Assembly: GCF_030249845.1 (NCBI RefSeq)
Contig: NZ_JANURM010000001.1
Coordinates: forward strand, 209,364-273,363
Direction: 5' to 3'
Origin: Campylobacter gastrosuis
Lineage (GTDB): Bacteria; Campylobacterota; Campylobacteria; Campylobacterales; Campylobacteraceae
Length of the DNA stretch: 64,000 nucleotides
In this document: positions 8,761 to 16,966 of the stretch, in pieces
Position numbering within the stretch: the stretch's first letter is position 1
How the letters are laid out: every line of letters starts with the position of its first letter
Notes under the pieces: generated by a model
The model's database searches: none
The model's input: only the letters and a program-made list of their open reading frames with translations
What the model was told of the DNA's origin: nothing
Made by a program: the position numbers and the translations under genes

Positions 8761-9450
8761 TTGAAAAATCAAAAAATGGGGGGGGGTTACGGCTTGATTT
8801 ACTGGGATAAAAACTACCAAAATAGCCAAAATCCGACCTATCCAGTAAGCTATGTAGCAGATTTTGCATTTAGCTATTTAAAAAGCGAAGCAAAAGTGCT
8901 TGATTTAGGCTGTGGGGCTGGTAGGCACGTGGGATTTTTAGCGCAAAATGGCTTTAAAGCGTATGGGTGTGACTACTCAAAAGATGGGATAAAAAGCACG
9001 CAAAACCTGCTAAAAAGTCAAAATTTAAGTGCGGATTTAAAGGTTTGCGATATGTTATCTTTGCCTTATGAAGATGAGTGTTTTGACGGACTTATAAATT
9101 ATGGCGTTTTAATGTATGCTGGGAGCAAAGAGCGAATTTTAAGGGCTGTTGATGAAATTTACAGGGTGCTAAAAACTGGCGGTGTGGCGTTTTTTCAGTT
9201 TAGAAATTTGGGTGATGATAGATATAAAACTGGGATTTTAAAGTCAAAATACGAGGTCATCACAAATCAGCAAAAAGGCAAAATGGGCTTTGATGAAAAC
9301 GGCGTTGAGATTTACTACTTTGACAGGGACGAAGTTAAACGAATATTTAATAAATTTGAAATTTTAGAGATAAATGAGGTTAGCCGAAGCTACGATGATG
9401 ACAGCTACAAAATCAGCTACTTTTTACTTATTGTAAAAAAGCAAAAATAA
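8761..9450 (+). CDS. SAM-dependent methyltransferase, phase-variable (poly-G at N-terminus)
   Basis: 229-residue class I methyltransferase with motif I VLDLGCGAGR (46-55), the acidic CDYS after strand 2, and the loop MLSLPYEDECFDGL. The TTG at 8761 is chosen as start because AAAGGA lies eight bases upstream. The ATG at 8776 has only A-rich sequence before it. The G tract 8778-8786 codes for Gly7-Gly9, and one G more or less brings a stop within about a dozen codons, so expression is switchable. In C. jejuni the comparable region adds O-methylated acyl groups to flagellin sugars. O-methylation of the carried acid or sugar is therefore a reasonable inference here. Confidence 0.88.
   Translation: MKNQKMGGGYGLIYWDKNYQNSQNPTYPVSYVADFAFSYLKSEAKVLDLGCGAGRHVGFLAQNGFKAYGCDYSKDGIKSTQNLLKSQNLSADLKVCDMLSLPYEDECFDGLINYGVLMYAGSKERILRAVDEIYRVLKTGGVAFFQFRNLGDDRYKTGILKSKYEVITNQQKGKMGFDENGVEIYYFDRDEVKRIFNKFEILEINEVSRSYDDDSYKISYFLLIVKKQK
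8778..8786 (+). repeat. Poly-G contingency tract, 9 G, in-frame length (ON)
   Basis: Nine Gs including the G of the codon ATG 8776. Ten Gs lead to TAA and eight to TGA shortly after, so the methyltransferase is ON only at nine (or twelve, six). Confidence 0.92.
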
Positions 9451-9471
9451 ATAAAATTTATTATAAAATCC

Positions 9472-9477
9472 CGCTTT
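9472..9477 (+). promoter_or_regulatory. Candidate -10 box upstream of the UPF0114 gene
   Basis: TATAAA within a T/A-rich stretch, 21 bases before the ATG at 9499, in the only gap between the modification operon and the next gene. No -35 box, which is normal for Campylobacter sigma-70 promoters. Confidence 0.45.
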
Positions 9478-9498
9478 ATTTTTTAAAAAAGGGTAGAG

Positions 9499-10005
9499 AT
9501 GATAGAGAAAATTTTTGAGAAATTGATGTGGCATAGCAGGATTTTTGCCGTTTTGCCAGTCATTTTTGGGCTTTTGGGTGCGATTGTGCTTTTTGTGATT
9601 GCAAGTTACGACATATTTGCTGTTTTTGGTAGTGTTTATAGCTACTTTTTTAAGGGCGTACATCCTGAAAATTTTCATTCTGATGTGGTTGGGGCGATTG
9701 TTGGGGCTGTGGATTTGTATCTTATGGCACTTGTTATGTTTATTTTTAGCTTTGGAATTTACGAGCTTTTTATCAGCGAGATTGAGGAGATGAAGCTCTC
9801 AAAACACTCAAAAGTCCTTGAAGTGCATTCGCTTGATGAGCTAAAAGATAAGATAGCAAAGGTCATCGTAATGGTGCTTATTGTAAATTTCTTTCAGCGA
9901 GTTTTACACGCTAATTTTAGCACTCCGCTTGAAATGGCATACCTTGCTGGTAGCATTTTAGCGCTGTGTTTGGGGCTTTATTTTCTGCATAAGGGCGACC
10001 ATTAA
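9499..10005 (+). CDS. UPF0114 (YqhA-family) membrane protein
   Basis: 168-residue inner-membrane protein with three to four hydrophobic segments (about 15-40, 65-90, 115-135 and 140-162). The family core VVGAIVGAVDLYLMALVMFIF is visible around residue 70, followed by SFGIYELFISEI. The family is widespread and of unknown function. It is transcribed alone: a candidate -10 precedes it and a perfect hairpin terminator follows its stop. Confidence 0.85.
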   Translation: MIEKIFEKLMWHSRIFAVLPVIFGLLGAIVLFVIASYDIFAVFGSVYSYFFKGVHPENFHSDVVGAIVGAVDLYLMALVMFIFSFGIYELFISEIEEMKLSKHSKVLEVHSLDELKDKIAKVIVMVLIVNFFQRVLHANFSTPLEMAYLAGSILALCLGLYFLHKGDH

Positions 10006-10027
10006 AAAGTGGCATTTTGCCACTTTT
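10005..10027. terminator. Bidirectional hairpin terminator
   Basis: Ten-base perfect stem AAAAGTGGCA / TGCCACTTTT with a TTT loop, between the convergent ends of the UPF0114 gene (10005) and the ABC-F gene (10026). A-run on one side and T-run on the other serve both strands. Confidence 0.88.
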
Positions 10028-11615
10028 AGTTTTCAAGCCCTAAACTAGCACGATACTCCTCGTATGTGCCTTTAAAATCCACCACTTCGCCGTTGCCTTT
10101 TAGGTGTAAAATTCTATTTGCAAATGCGTCAATTAGCTCTCTGTCGTGGCTTACACAAATCACGCTGCCGTTAAAATTATAAAACGCCTCGCCAAGTGCG
10201 ATGATCGCTTCAAGGTCAAGGTGATTGTTTGGCTCGTCCATTATTAGCAAATTTGGGCGATGAAGCATTAGCTGGGCTAGGCGGACTCTGTGCTTTTCGC
10301 CACCGCTTAAAGCACCAACTGCTTTTTCTTGATCAGCACCGCTAAAAAGCATTCTGCCAAGGCATTTGCGAATTTCATCAATGTCCTTATTTTTGGCGTC
10401 TTGCAGATACTCATAAAGCTTTAAATCGCCACTAATTTTATTTACCACATCTTGTGCAAAATACCCAAGCTCAATGGTGGCTCCTATGTGAATTTCGCCC
10501 TTATCTGGCTTTAACTCGCCCATTAGTAATTTACAAAGCGTGGTTTTACCAACGCCATTTACGCCAATAATTGCTAGTTTATCGCCCTTTTCTAGCTTGA
10601 AATTTAAGTCGTTAAAAATTACCTTCTCGCCAAAGCTTTTGCTTAAATTTTTAATCTCAATTAGCTCGTTGCCTATCTCTCTATTTGTGCGAAATAAAAT
10701 GCTAGGATCTCGCCTTGATGATACGGCGATCTCGGCGATATCAAGCTTTGCTAGTTGTTTTGCGCGACTTGTGGCTTGTTTTGCCTTACTTGCGTTTGCA
10801 CTAAAACGAGCGATAAATTTTTCAAGCTCCTCTTTCTCTTTTAGCTTTTTATCGCGCTCCATTTCGTTCTGTTTTGCGATTAAATTTGCAGCCATATACC
10901 ACTCATCGTAGTTACCGCTAAACTCACGGATTTTTTTAAAATCCACGTCTAAAATATGCGTGCAAACCCTGTTTAAAAAGTGCCTGTCGTGGCTGATTAC
11001 CACCAGCGTGCCTTCGTGGCGATTTAGCTCGTTTTCAAGCCAAGCAATAGCGTCAATGTCAAGGTTATTTGTCGGCTCGTCTAAAAACAAAATATCTGGT
11101 TTTGGGAATAAAACTTGCGCGAGCAAAACCTTGACTTTATCGGAATTTTCAACCTCGCTCATTAGCTTTTCAAACTCATTTAGCCCAAGCGAACTTAAAA
11201 TTTTCTCAATCCTAGTTTCGTATTCATAGGTCGGATCCTCTTCGGCACAAATCACTTCAAGCTCACTTAAACGCTCATTTATTTCATCTGTAAATTCCTC
11301 GCTTAAATAGAGCTTTTCTTTCTCTTTTACGGCGTCATAAAGGCGTTTGTTGCCGTATAAAACGGCGTCTTTTAGCGTGAAATTTTCAAAAGCAAACTGA
11401 TCTTGCCCCAAAACGCCAACTTTCAAGCCGTTTTCTATCACGACCTCGCCACTACTTGCTTCTATTTCGCCACTTAAAATTTTCAAAAACGTTGATTTAC
11501 CAGCACCATTTGCACCGATTAAGCCATATCGGTTATGGCGATTAAGCTTTAAATTTACATCTTCAAAGAGCAAACTACTAGCAAATCTCTGCGTAAGTCC
11601 CTTAATTTCTAACAT
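10026..11615 (-). CDS. ABC-F family ATPase (YbiT type)
   Basis: 529-residue protein with two ABC domains and no membrane segment. ABC-F proteins act on the ribosome. First domain: Walker A GANGAGKST near residue 37 and Walker B PDILFLDEPTNNLD, with a degenerate signature (NSDKVKVLLAQ) in place of LSGGQ, as in YbiT where it reads PGWKLRVLLAQ. Linker about 225-300 with the charged ARFSANASKAKQATSRAKQ segment. Second domain: GVNGVGKTT, LSGGEKHRVRLAQ and LLIMDEPNNHLD. Single gene with its own AT-rich upstream region, divergent from the response regulator. Confidence 0.9.
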   Translation of the reverse strand: MLEIKGLTQRFASSLLFEDVNLKLNRHNRYGLIGANGAGKSTFLKILSGEIEASSGEVVIENGLKVGVLGQDQFAFENFTLKDAVLYGNKRLYDAVKEKEKLYLSEEFTDEINERLSELEVICAEEDPTYEYETRIEKILSSLGLNEFEKLMSEVENSDKVKVLLAQVLFPKPDILFLDEPTNNLDIDAIAWLENELNRHEGTLVVISHDRHFLNRVCTHILDVDFKKIREFSGNYDEWYMAANLIAKQNEMERDKKLKEKEELEKFIARFSANASKAKQATSRAKQLAKLDIAEIAVSSRRDPSILFRTNREIGNELIEIKNLSKSFGEKVIFNDLNFKLEKGDKLAIIGVNGVGKTTLCKLLMGELKPDKGEIHIGATIELGYFAQDVVNKISGDLKLYEYLQDAKNKDIDEIRKCLGRMLFSGADQEKAVGALSGGEKHRVRLAQLMLHRPNLLIMDEPNNHLDLEAIIALGEAFYNFNGSVICVSHDRELIDAFANRILHLKGNGEVVDFKGTYEEYRASLGLEN

Positions 11616-11683
11616 ATTGTCCCTTTTTAAATTTAAAAGGGCTTATTTTGCCAAAAAGTTGTTTAAATTTTGATTTTTTGTTG

Positions 11684-11689
11684 TATAAT
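11684..11689 (+). promoter_or_regulatory. -10 box for the two-component operon
   Basis: TATAAT preceded by a T-rich stretch (TTTTTTGTTG), 36 bases upstream of ATG 11726. The divergent ABC-F gene starts at 11615, so this gap holds promoters for both directions. Confidence 0.65.
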
Positions 11690-11725
11690 CACTAATTAAA
11701 TTTTAAATTACACAAGGAGATTATT

Positions 11726-12397
11726 ATGATTAACGTTTTAATGATTGAAGATGATCCGGAATTTTCACAGATTTTATCTGAATATCTTGAAAATTTTAAC
11801 ATTAAGGTAACAAGCTTTGAAGACCTATATTTAGGGCTTAGTGCTGGGATTAAAAGCTATGATTTATTGATCCTTGATCTTACTTTACCGGGCATTGATG
11901 GACTTGAAGTTTGTAAAGAAATTCGCGCAAAATACGACATACCTATCATCATAAGCTCGGCTCGTTCAGATGTTACAGATAAGGTCATCGGACTTGGTTA
12001 TGGTGCTGATGATTACCTACCAAAGCCATATGATCCAAAAGAGATGTATGCGCGTATTATGAGCCTTATTCGCAGGTATAAAAAGAGCCAAGAGATAGCA
12101 GAAGAGCCAGTTGAAAGTGCGTTTAGGATTGATGAGAAACGCCACGAAATTTACTTTAACAACGAGGCATTAATCCTAACTCCGGCTGAGTATGAAATTT
12201 TAACTTATCTCATTAAACAACATAGCTTTTCAGTTTCAAGAGAACAGCTAGTTTATAACTGCAAAAGCCTAAAAGATAAGGATTCAAAGAGCCTTGATGT
12301 CATCATCGGTCGCTTACGTGCTAAAATCGGCGATAGCTCAAAGTCGCCAAAACATATCTTTTCAGTGCGTGGCATAGGGTATAAACTCGTCGGATGA
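11726..12397 (+). CDS. cprR: OmpR-family response regulator, CprR/ArsR-like
   Basis: 223 residues: receiver domain with phospho-acceptor D51 (LLILDLTLPG) and the conserved SSARSDVTDKVIGLGYGADDYLPKPYDP region, then a winged-helix domain ending FSVRGIGYKLVG. The receiver closely resembles H. pylori ArsR (HP0166) and C. jejuni Cj1227c (CprR), which controls envelope and biofilm genes (recalled knowledge). Strong SD AAGGAG. Its TGA overlaps the start of the kinase gene (ATGA). The name is given by similarity and partner order, so function in this strain is inferred. Confidence 0.8.
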   Translation: MINVLMIEDDPEFSQILSEYLENFNIKVTSFEDLYLGLSAGIKSYDLLILDLTLPGIDGLEVCKEIRAKYDIPIIISSARSDVTDKVIGLGYGADDYLPKPYDPKEMYARIMSLIRRYKKSQEIAEEPVESAFRIDEKRHEIYFNNEALILTPAEYEILTYLIKQHSFSVSREQLVYNCKSLKDKDSKSLDVIIGRLRAKIGDSSKSPKHIFSVRGIGYKLVG

Positions 12398-13638
12398 AAA
12401 GCTCAATAACGACAAAAATAACTATTATTTTTGCCATTGCCTTTACTTTGGTGTGCGTTTTGTTTCTAACCTTAGCTAGGATTGAGCGAGATCACGCCAT
12501 AGAGAAGGTCAGAGATAGGCAGATTAGTGCGACAAACTATCTGCTATCTCTGTATGAAAAGTCAAAACTCCCACAGGATTTTAACCACTATTTTAGAAAT
12601 TTCGGCTTTGAAAGTGTAAGTAGCAATATGTTAGCCGCTGCTGTTTTAAGCAAGGGCGAGGTGCAGTTTCAAAGGCACACGCCAGTCGGCACCGTTCGCT
12701 CAATATTTTATGACGGCAGGTTGTATTTACAAATTCAAAACGTATCGTTTTCACTGCTTCTTGAAAGTAATGACACAAAGAGCATTTACGACCCGCTTTT
12801 AGTCGGATTTTTAATCTCGTCGCTATTTTTGATTACATTTTACGTTTCGGTTATCAGAAGTCTTTCGCCACTTAAAAAGCTAAATAGCGATATTAGAAAA
12901 TTTGCCTCTGGCAATATGGAGGTTGAAATTTGTCTGCCAAATGCTAAAAATAAGGATGAAATAGGGCAGGTGGCTTATGAATTTAACAACGCCGTTGGCA
13001 AGATAAAAGAGCTAATCCACTCACGACAACTATTTTTACGAGCCATAATGCACGAGCTAAAAACCCCAATCGGCAAGGGCAGAATCGTATCTGAAATGAT
13101 AGCAAACGAAACGCAAAAAAGCAGGCTAATTAGCGTTTTTGAACGCCTTGATATGCTTATAAATGAGTTTGGTAAGGTTGAGCAGCTACTTTCAAAAAGC
13201 TACTCGCTTGAATATCAGGAGTGCCATTTTTCGTTGATTTTAGAGCAGACTATTGATCTTTTAATGCTTGAAAATTTTGACGAGCGTGTAAAATGTGACA
13301 TCAAAGATGATGTTTTGCTTTACGTTGATTTTCAGCTTTTTTCGCTAATGCTTAAAAATTTAATAGACAACGCCTTAAAATACGCTGATGATAAGAAGGC
13401 GATTGTTGAGTGTCAAAGCGATAAAATCATTGTCAAAAATCACGGCAAAGCCTTAGAATACGATATAGAGCACTACAAACAAGCCTTTGTGCGAGGGGCT
13501 ACAAGCTCAAAAACGACCAGCGGTATGGGACTTGGACTTTATATAATTGAACAAATCTGCGATATGCATAAATTTAGCCTTTGCTACGAGTATAAAGATG
13601 GCTTTCACTGCTTTATCGTAAAAACGCAAAAAATTTAA
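12394..13638 (+). CDS. cprS: Sensor histidine kinase, CprS/ArsS-like
   Basis: 414 residues. Membrane segments at about 8-28 and 135-154 enclose a roughly 105-residue periplasmic sensor; a HAMP-like region follows. Phospho-acceptor His is H220 in MHELKTPIGKG, the N box is LKNLIDNALKYAD and the G box GMGLGLYIIEQI. The HELKTPIGKGR form with a short ATPase domain is typical of the ArsS/CprS group. It is cotranscribed with and overlaps its regulator. It is followed nine bases later by recR, probably read from the same transcript. Confidence 0.8.
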   Translation: MKSSITTKITIIFAIAFTLVCVLFLTLARIERDHAIEKVRDRQISATNYLLSLYEKSKLPQDFNHYFRNFGFESVSSNMLAAAVLSKGEVQFQRHTPVGTVRSIFYDGRLYLQIQNVSFSLLLESNDTKSIYDPLLVGFLISSLFLITFYVSVIRSLSPLKKLNSDIRKFASGNMEVEICLPNAKNKDEIGQVAYEFNNAVGKIKELIHSRQLFLRAIMHELKTPIGKGRIVSEMIANETQKSRLISVFERLDMLINEFGKVEQLLSKSYSLEYQECHFSLILEQTIDLLMLENFDERVKCDIKDDVLLYVDFQLFSLMLKNLIDNALKYADDKKAIVECQSDKIIVKNHGKALEYDIEHYKQAFVRGATSSKTTSGMGLGLYIIEQICDMHKFSLCYEYKDGFHCFIVKTQKI

Positions 13639-13647
13639 CACACAATA

Positions 13648-14220
13648 ATGAAAAAGAGTTTAGAGAAATTTAATGAGCTTGTTGATGCCTTTGGCAGGTT
13701 GCCCGGAGTGGGCAAAAAAACGGCTATGCGGTTTGCCTATTTTGTGAGTTTGCAAGATAGTTTTGGTGGGCTAAAACTCGCTCAAAGCATTGAAGATGCG
13801 GTGCGATTTATCAAACGCTGTGAGCGTTGTGGCAGTCTTAGCGAGGATGAGCTTTGCGATATTTGTGCCGATGAGAGCCGTGATGACGCCTTGATTGCGG
13901 TGGTTGAAAGCCCAAAAGATGTGCTGGTTTTAGAGCAGAGTAAAATTTTTAGCGGTCGCTATTTTGTGCTTGATGAGATTGATGATGAGCGGATTTTATC
14001 GCTTAAAAATATGATTGAATTTTATGGCGCAAACGAGATTATTTTTGCCTTTACGCCGGGGCTAAATTCTGACGCTTTAATGCTTTTTGTTGAGGATAAA
14101 ATCGCAAAAGACGGACTAAAATTTAGCAAAATCGCACAGGGCGTGCCAACTGGCGTAAGCCTTGAAAACATTGATATGCTCTCGCTTTTAAAGGCGATTG
14201 AGAGCAGGATAAAAGCTTAA
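13648..14220 (+). CDS. recR: Recombination protein RecR
   Basis: 190-residue partner of RecFO loading RecA at gaps. Helix-hairpin-helix LPGVGKKTAMRFA near residue 18, four-Cys zinc site CERCGSL...LCDIC (about 51-68), then the Toprim domain with VVESPKDVLVLE. Slightly shorter than the 200-residue norm, as usual in epsilonproteobacteria. No strong SD; the short gap after cprS suggests readthrough. It precedes a lipoprotein gene and a strong terminator. Confidence 0.93.
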   Translation: MKKSLEKFNELVDAFGRLPGVGKKTAMRFAYFVSLQDSFGGLKLAQSIEDAVRFIKRCERCGSLSEDELCDICADESRDDALIAVVESPKDVLVLEQSKIFSGRYFVLDEIDDERILSLKNMIEFYGANEIIFAFTPGLNSDALMLFVEDKIAKDGLKFSKIAQGVPTGVSLENIDMLSLLKAIESRIKA

Positions 14221-14229
14221 AGGATAGAT

Positions 14230-14646
14230 GTGAGATTTAAAATTTTTACTGCCATTTTTGTGCTGGTTTTTCTCTCTGGTTGTAGATTTTTTTGGGAGCC
14301 AAAACCGCAAAAAATCACGCCACAAAAGGAGCAAATAAAGCCAAAAATAGAGCAAAAACAGGCAATAAAGGGCGTGATTTCTGAGCTTGTTTATCAAGAT
14401 GAGCTTTACTGCTACACAATCACGGCGACTGATACTGCAAATTACAAGCTAAAAAGTGCGAATTTTTGTTCGCCAAAATTTTGGCACAACAAGGGCGACT
14501 TAATCTATGCTACCTTTACTGGCAAACGCCTAGAATCAATGCTTTTAATCAAAGAAGCAAACACAAAAACAGCTATAAAACGCAAAACCGCCCCAACAAA
14601 AACTGGCATAAATCCAGCAAAAGAGATAAAAATCAGTTTTGATTAG
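14230..14646 (+). CDS. Small lipoprotein of unknown function
   Basis: 138 residues starting with GTG (SD AAAGGA six bases upstream). Signal peptide with lipobox LSGC, lipidated Cys at about residue 18. A Lys/Gln/Pro-rich linker follows (about 22-46), then a small domain of about 60 residues containing CYTITATDTANYKLKSANFC with a Cys pair. The C-terminal end is basic. I do not recognise a family. It is last in the recR transcript, ending just before a hairpin terminator. Confidence 0.7.
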   Translation: MRFKIFTAIFVLVFLSGCRFFWEPKPQKITPQKEQIKPKIEQKQAIKGVISELVYQDELYCYTITATDTANYKLKSANFCSPKFWHNKGDLIYATFTGKRLESMLLIKEANTKTAIKRKTAPTKTGINPAKEIKISFD

Positions 14647-14707
14647 CCGTTGATTTACCGATTTATTATATAATTTCATCAAGCAATCAAAACAAAACTC
14701 CTTTTGT

Positions 14708-14740
14708 AAAAGGTGAGTTCGTCTCACCTTTTATTTTTTT
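14708..14740 (+). terminator. Rho-independent terminator
   Basis: Ten-base perfect stem AAAAGGTGAG / CTCACCTTTT with loop TTCGT, followed by ATTTTTTT. It ends the cprRS-recR-lipoprotein transcript. The rest of 14741-14862 is AT-rich without a recognisable element. Confidence 0.92.
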
Positions 14741-14862
14741 AATTTTTAAAAAGTTATACGGCAATTTTATCAACTTAAAAACACTTAATTTGTTTAAAAA
14801 ATTCTAGATAATGTAGATAAAATTTAGGGCTAATTTTTGTAATTACGCCCTAAATTTGTGCT

Positions 14863-14943
14863 TTAAAATGCAAATGGCAAAAGCGTAATATCCTGCCCCA
14901 TACGAGAGCTTTTGCCACCGGCTAAAATCACGCAGTTAGTCAA
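14863..14943 (-). pseudogene. mobA: Truncated mobA remnant (molybdenum cofactor guanylyltransferase N-terminus)
   Basis: Immediately after the leuC stop a TTG-started frame of 26 codons reads TNCVILAGGKSSRMGQDIT, then LLPFAF and TAA. The LAGGKSSRMG-D-TLLPF pattern is the nucleotide-binding start of MobA/MobA-like NTP transferases. A full MobA is about 190 residues. No continuation is visible in any frame of the 220 bases before the recR-side terminator. It therefore looks like the stub of a gene whose remainder was deleted, the expected GKDK motif being changed to GQDI. The alternative, a chance peptide, is unlikely given 15 matching positions. Confidence 0.72.
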
Positions 14944-14944
14944 A

Positions 14945-16210
14945 TTATAAATCCCTTGGGTCGGCGATTTTGCCCATTATCGCACTAGCGGCGGCGACTG
15001 CTGAGTTTGCTAGATAAACTTCGCTTGTCCTATCGCCCATTCTGCCTACGAAATTTCTGTTTGTGGTGGCAACGCACCTCTCGCCAACGCCTAAAATTCC
15101 CATATATCCGCCAAGACAGGCACCACAGGTTGGGTTGCTCACAACCGCACCAGCTTCAACAAATATATCCATTAGCCCCTCTTTTTGTGCTTGTAGGGCG
15201 ATTTTTTGCGTGGCTGGGGTGATGATAAGGCGTGTTTTTTTAGCGACCTTGCGTCCCTTTAAAATTTGTGCTGCGATGCGTAAATCGCTTAATCTGCCGT
15301 TCGTGCAAGAGCCGATAAACGCCTGATCAATCGCTAAATCATCTTTAACCGCTTCACGCACACTCTTGCCGTTGCTTGGCAAAAACGGATAAGCCACGAC
15401 TGGATCAAGTTTGCTTACGTCTATCTCTAAAATTTGCTCATAATTTGCACCCTCATCTGAGTGGTAAATTTTTGGCTCACGGCTTAAATTTTTATCTTTT
15501 AAAAATTCCTTTGTAATCTCATCATAAGCGATTATACCGCTTTTACCCCCAGCTTCAATCGCCATATTACACATAGAAAATCTGCTATCCATATCAAGCC
15601 CAGCTATCGTTTCGCCAGTAAATTCTAGGGCTTTGTATAAAGCGCCATCAACGCCGATTTGGCGGATTATTTCAAGGATTAAGTCCTTGCCATAGACGTG
15701 CTTGCCAAGCTTGCCTTTAAAAACGACCTTTATGGTTTGTGGGACTTTAAACCAGTTTTTACCAGTTATCATCGCGTAAGCTAAGTCGGTTGAGCCCATA
15801 CCAGTCGCAAACGCCCCAAGCGCGCCGTGTGTGCAGGTGTGGCTATCAGCACCGATTATCACATCACCCGGCACCACAAGTCCCTTTTCAGGCAAAAGCG
15901 CGTGTTCTATCCCCATATCTTTTTCGTCAAAATAGTTTTTTAAATCGTGTTTGTAGGCAAAATCACGAGAAATTTTAGCCTGATTTGCACTTAAAATATC
16001 TTTTGCTGGTATGTAGTGATCCATTACGATAGAAAAGCCGTCTGGGTTTGCTAGTTTTTTAGCGCCACTTCGCTCAAACTGCTTGATTGATATTGGCGTG
16101 GTAATGTCGTTGCCAATGACCATATCAATGGGACTTTGCACGATTTGCCCAGCATAAACCGCCTCTCCAACGTGCTCTGAGAAAATTTTTTCAGTTATTG
16201 TTTGTTTCAT
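14945..16210 (-). CDS. leuC: 3-isopropylmalate dehydratase large subunit (short LeuC/HacA type)
   Basis: Aconitase-superfamily large subunit of leucine biosynthesis, isomerising 2- and 3-isopropylmalate with the LeuD subunit. Cluster-ligand motifs are visible as GSCTNG (about residue 300) and NPTCGACLGG (about 360); GADSHTCTHGALG supplies the early Cys. At 421 residues it belongs to the shorter, archaeal/HacA-like group rather than the 470-residue classical LeuC. SD AAGGAG sits inside the end of terC, which it overlaps by 20 bases. No leuD is in the window; downstream lies only a mobA stub. Confidence 0.88.
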   Translation of the reverse strand: MKQTITEKIFSEHVGEAVYAGQIVQSPIDMVIGNDITTPISIKQFERSGAKKLANPDGFSIVMDHYIPAKDILSANQAKISRDFAYKHDLKNYFDEKDMGIEHALLPEKGLVVPGDVIIGADSHTCTHGALGAFATGMGSTDLAYAMITGKNWFKVPQTIKVVFKGKLGKHVYGKDLILEIIRQIGVDGALYKALEFTGETIAGLDMDSRFSMCNMAIEAGGKSGIIAYDEITKEFLKDKNLSREPKIYHSDEGANYEQILEIDVSKLDPVVAYPFLPSNGKSVREAVKDDLAIDQAFIGSCTNGRLSDLRIAAQILKGRKVAKKTRLIITPATQKIALQAQKEGLMDIFVEAGAVVSNPTCGACLGGYMGILGVGERCVATTNRNFVGRMGDRTSEVYLANSAVAAASAIMGKIADPRDL

Positions 16211-16925
16211 CTTTTATCTCCTTTTTTCTTGCGTAAATATTAATTAGCTCAACGCACAGCGAGAACGCCATAGCAAAGTAAATGTAGCCCTTTGAGATAT
16301 GCATATCAAAGCCCTCGCCAACGAGTGCAAAGCCGATTAAAATCAAAAATGCAAGTGCTAGAATTTTAATTGTAGGGTTGTTATCAACAAAATTTGAGAT
16401 TGATTTTGAAGCAAACATCATCACGCCAACGGCTAAAATCACGGCTAGAATCATAATCTCAATGTGCTGTGCCATACCAACAGCAGTGATAACGCTATCA
16501 AGCGAGAATACAATGTCAATAATCGCAATTTGCGTAATTACAGCGATAAAACTAGCCTTGCCCTTGCTCTCGTGGTGCTCTTCTTGCTCACCACTAACAC
16601 TGCTGTGAATCTCCATTGTTGATTTTGCAATTAAGAAAAGTCCGCCTAAAATTAGCACGATATCGCGTCCAGTAATCTCAAAGCCAAATAGGCTAAATAG
16701 CGGCGTGGTAAGCTTCATAATCCAAAATAGCGATAAAAGTAGCATAATCCTAGTAATCATTGCTAGTGCTAGACCGATGATACGCCCTTTATCACGCTCA
16801 TTTGCTGGTAGTTTGCCAACCAAAATCGCAATGAAAATAATGTTATCAATACCTAAAACTATTTCAAGTCCAGTAAGCGTAACTAGCGAAATCCACGCCT
16901 CTGGCGAAAAAACCCACTCAAACAT
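16191..16925 (-). CDS. TerC/YoaE-family integral membrane protein
   Basis: 244 residues with about seven membrane helices. Family acidic motifs EIVLGIDNIIF (D27) and FSLDSVITAVGM carry the conserved Asp residues proposed to bind metal. The family has been tied to tellurite resistance and manganese export in other bacteria; the role here is not known. Between helices 3 and 4 lies a hydrophilic loop with EQEEHHESKG. Good SD (AAGGAG) and its own -10 box. It overlaps leuC downstream, so the two are cotranscribed. Confidence 0.87.
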   Translation of the reverse strand: MFEWVFSPEAWISLVTLTGLEIVLGIDNIIFIAILVGKLPANERDKGRIIGLALAMITRIMLLLSLFWIMKLTTPLFSLFGFEITGRDIVLILGGLFLIAKSTMEIHSSVSGEQEEHHESKGKASFIAVITQIAIIDIVFSLDSVITAVGMAQHIEIMILAVILAVGVMMFASKSISNFVDNNPTIKILALAFLILIGFALVGEGFDMHISKGYIYFAMAFSLCVELINIYARKKEIKDETNNN

Positions 16926-16949
16926 CTAATCTCCTTAATAAAAGGGGCG

Positions 16950-16955
16950 ATTATA
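16950..16955 (-). promoter_or_regulatory. -10 box for terC-leuC
   Basis: TATAAT on the minus strand, 24 bases before the terC ATG, in the 41-base gap after patB. Confidence 0.6.
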
Positions 16956-16966
16956 TAAAATTTTTG

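Noticed and set aside
10026-11615. ABC-F protein as a drug efflux pump
   Set aside because: No membrane segments or permease partner; tandem ABC layout with charged linker is that of ribosome-acting ABC-F proteins.
14647-14862. A continuation of the mobA stub in another frame
   Set aside because: Reading all frames of this stretch gave no MobA-like sequence; the terminator at 14708 occupies part of it.
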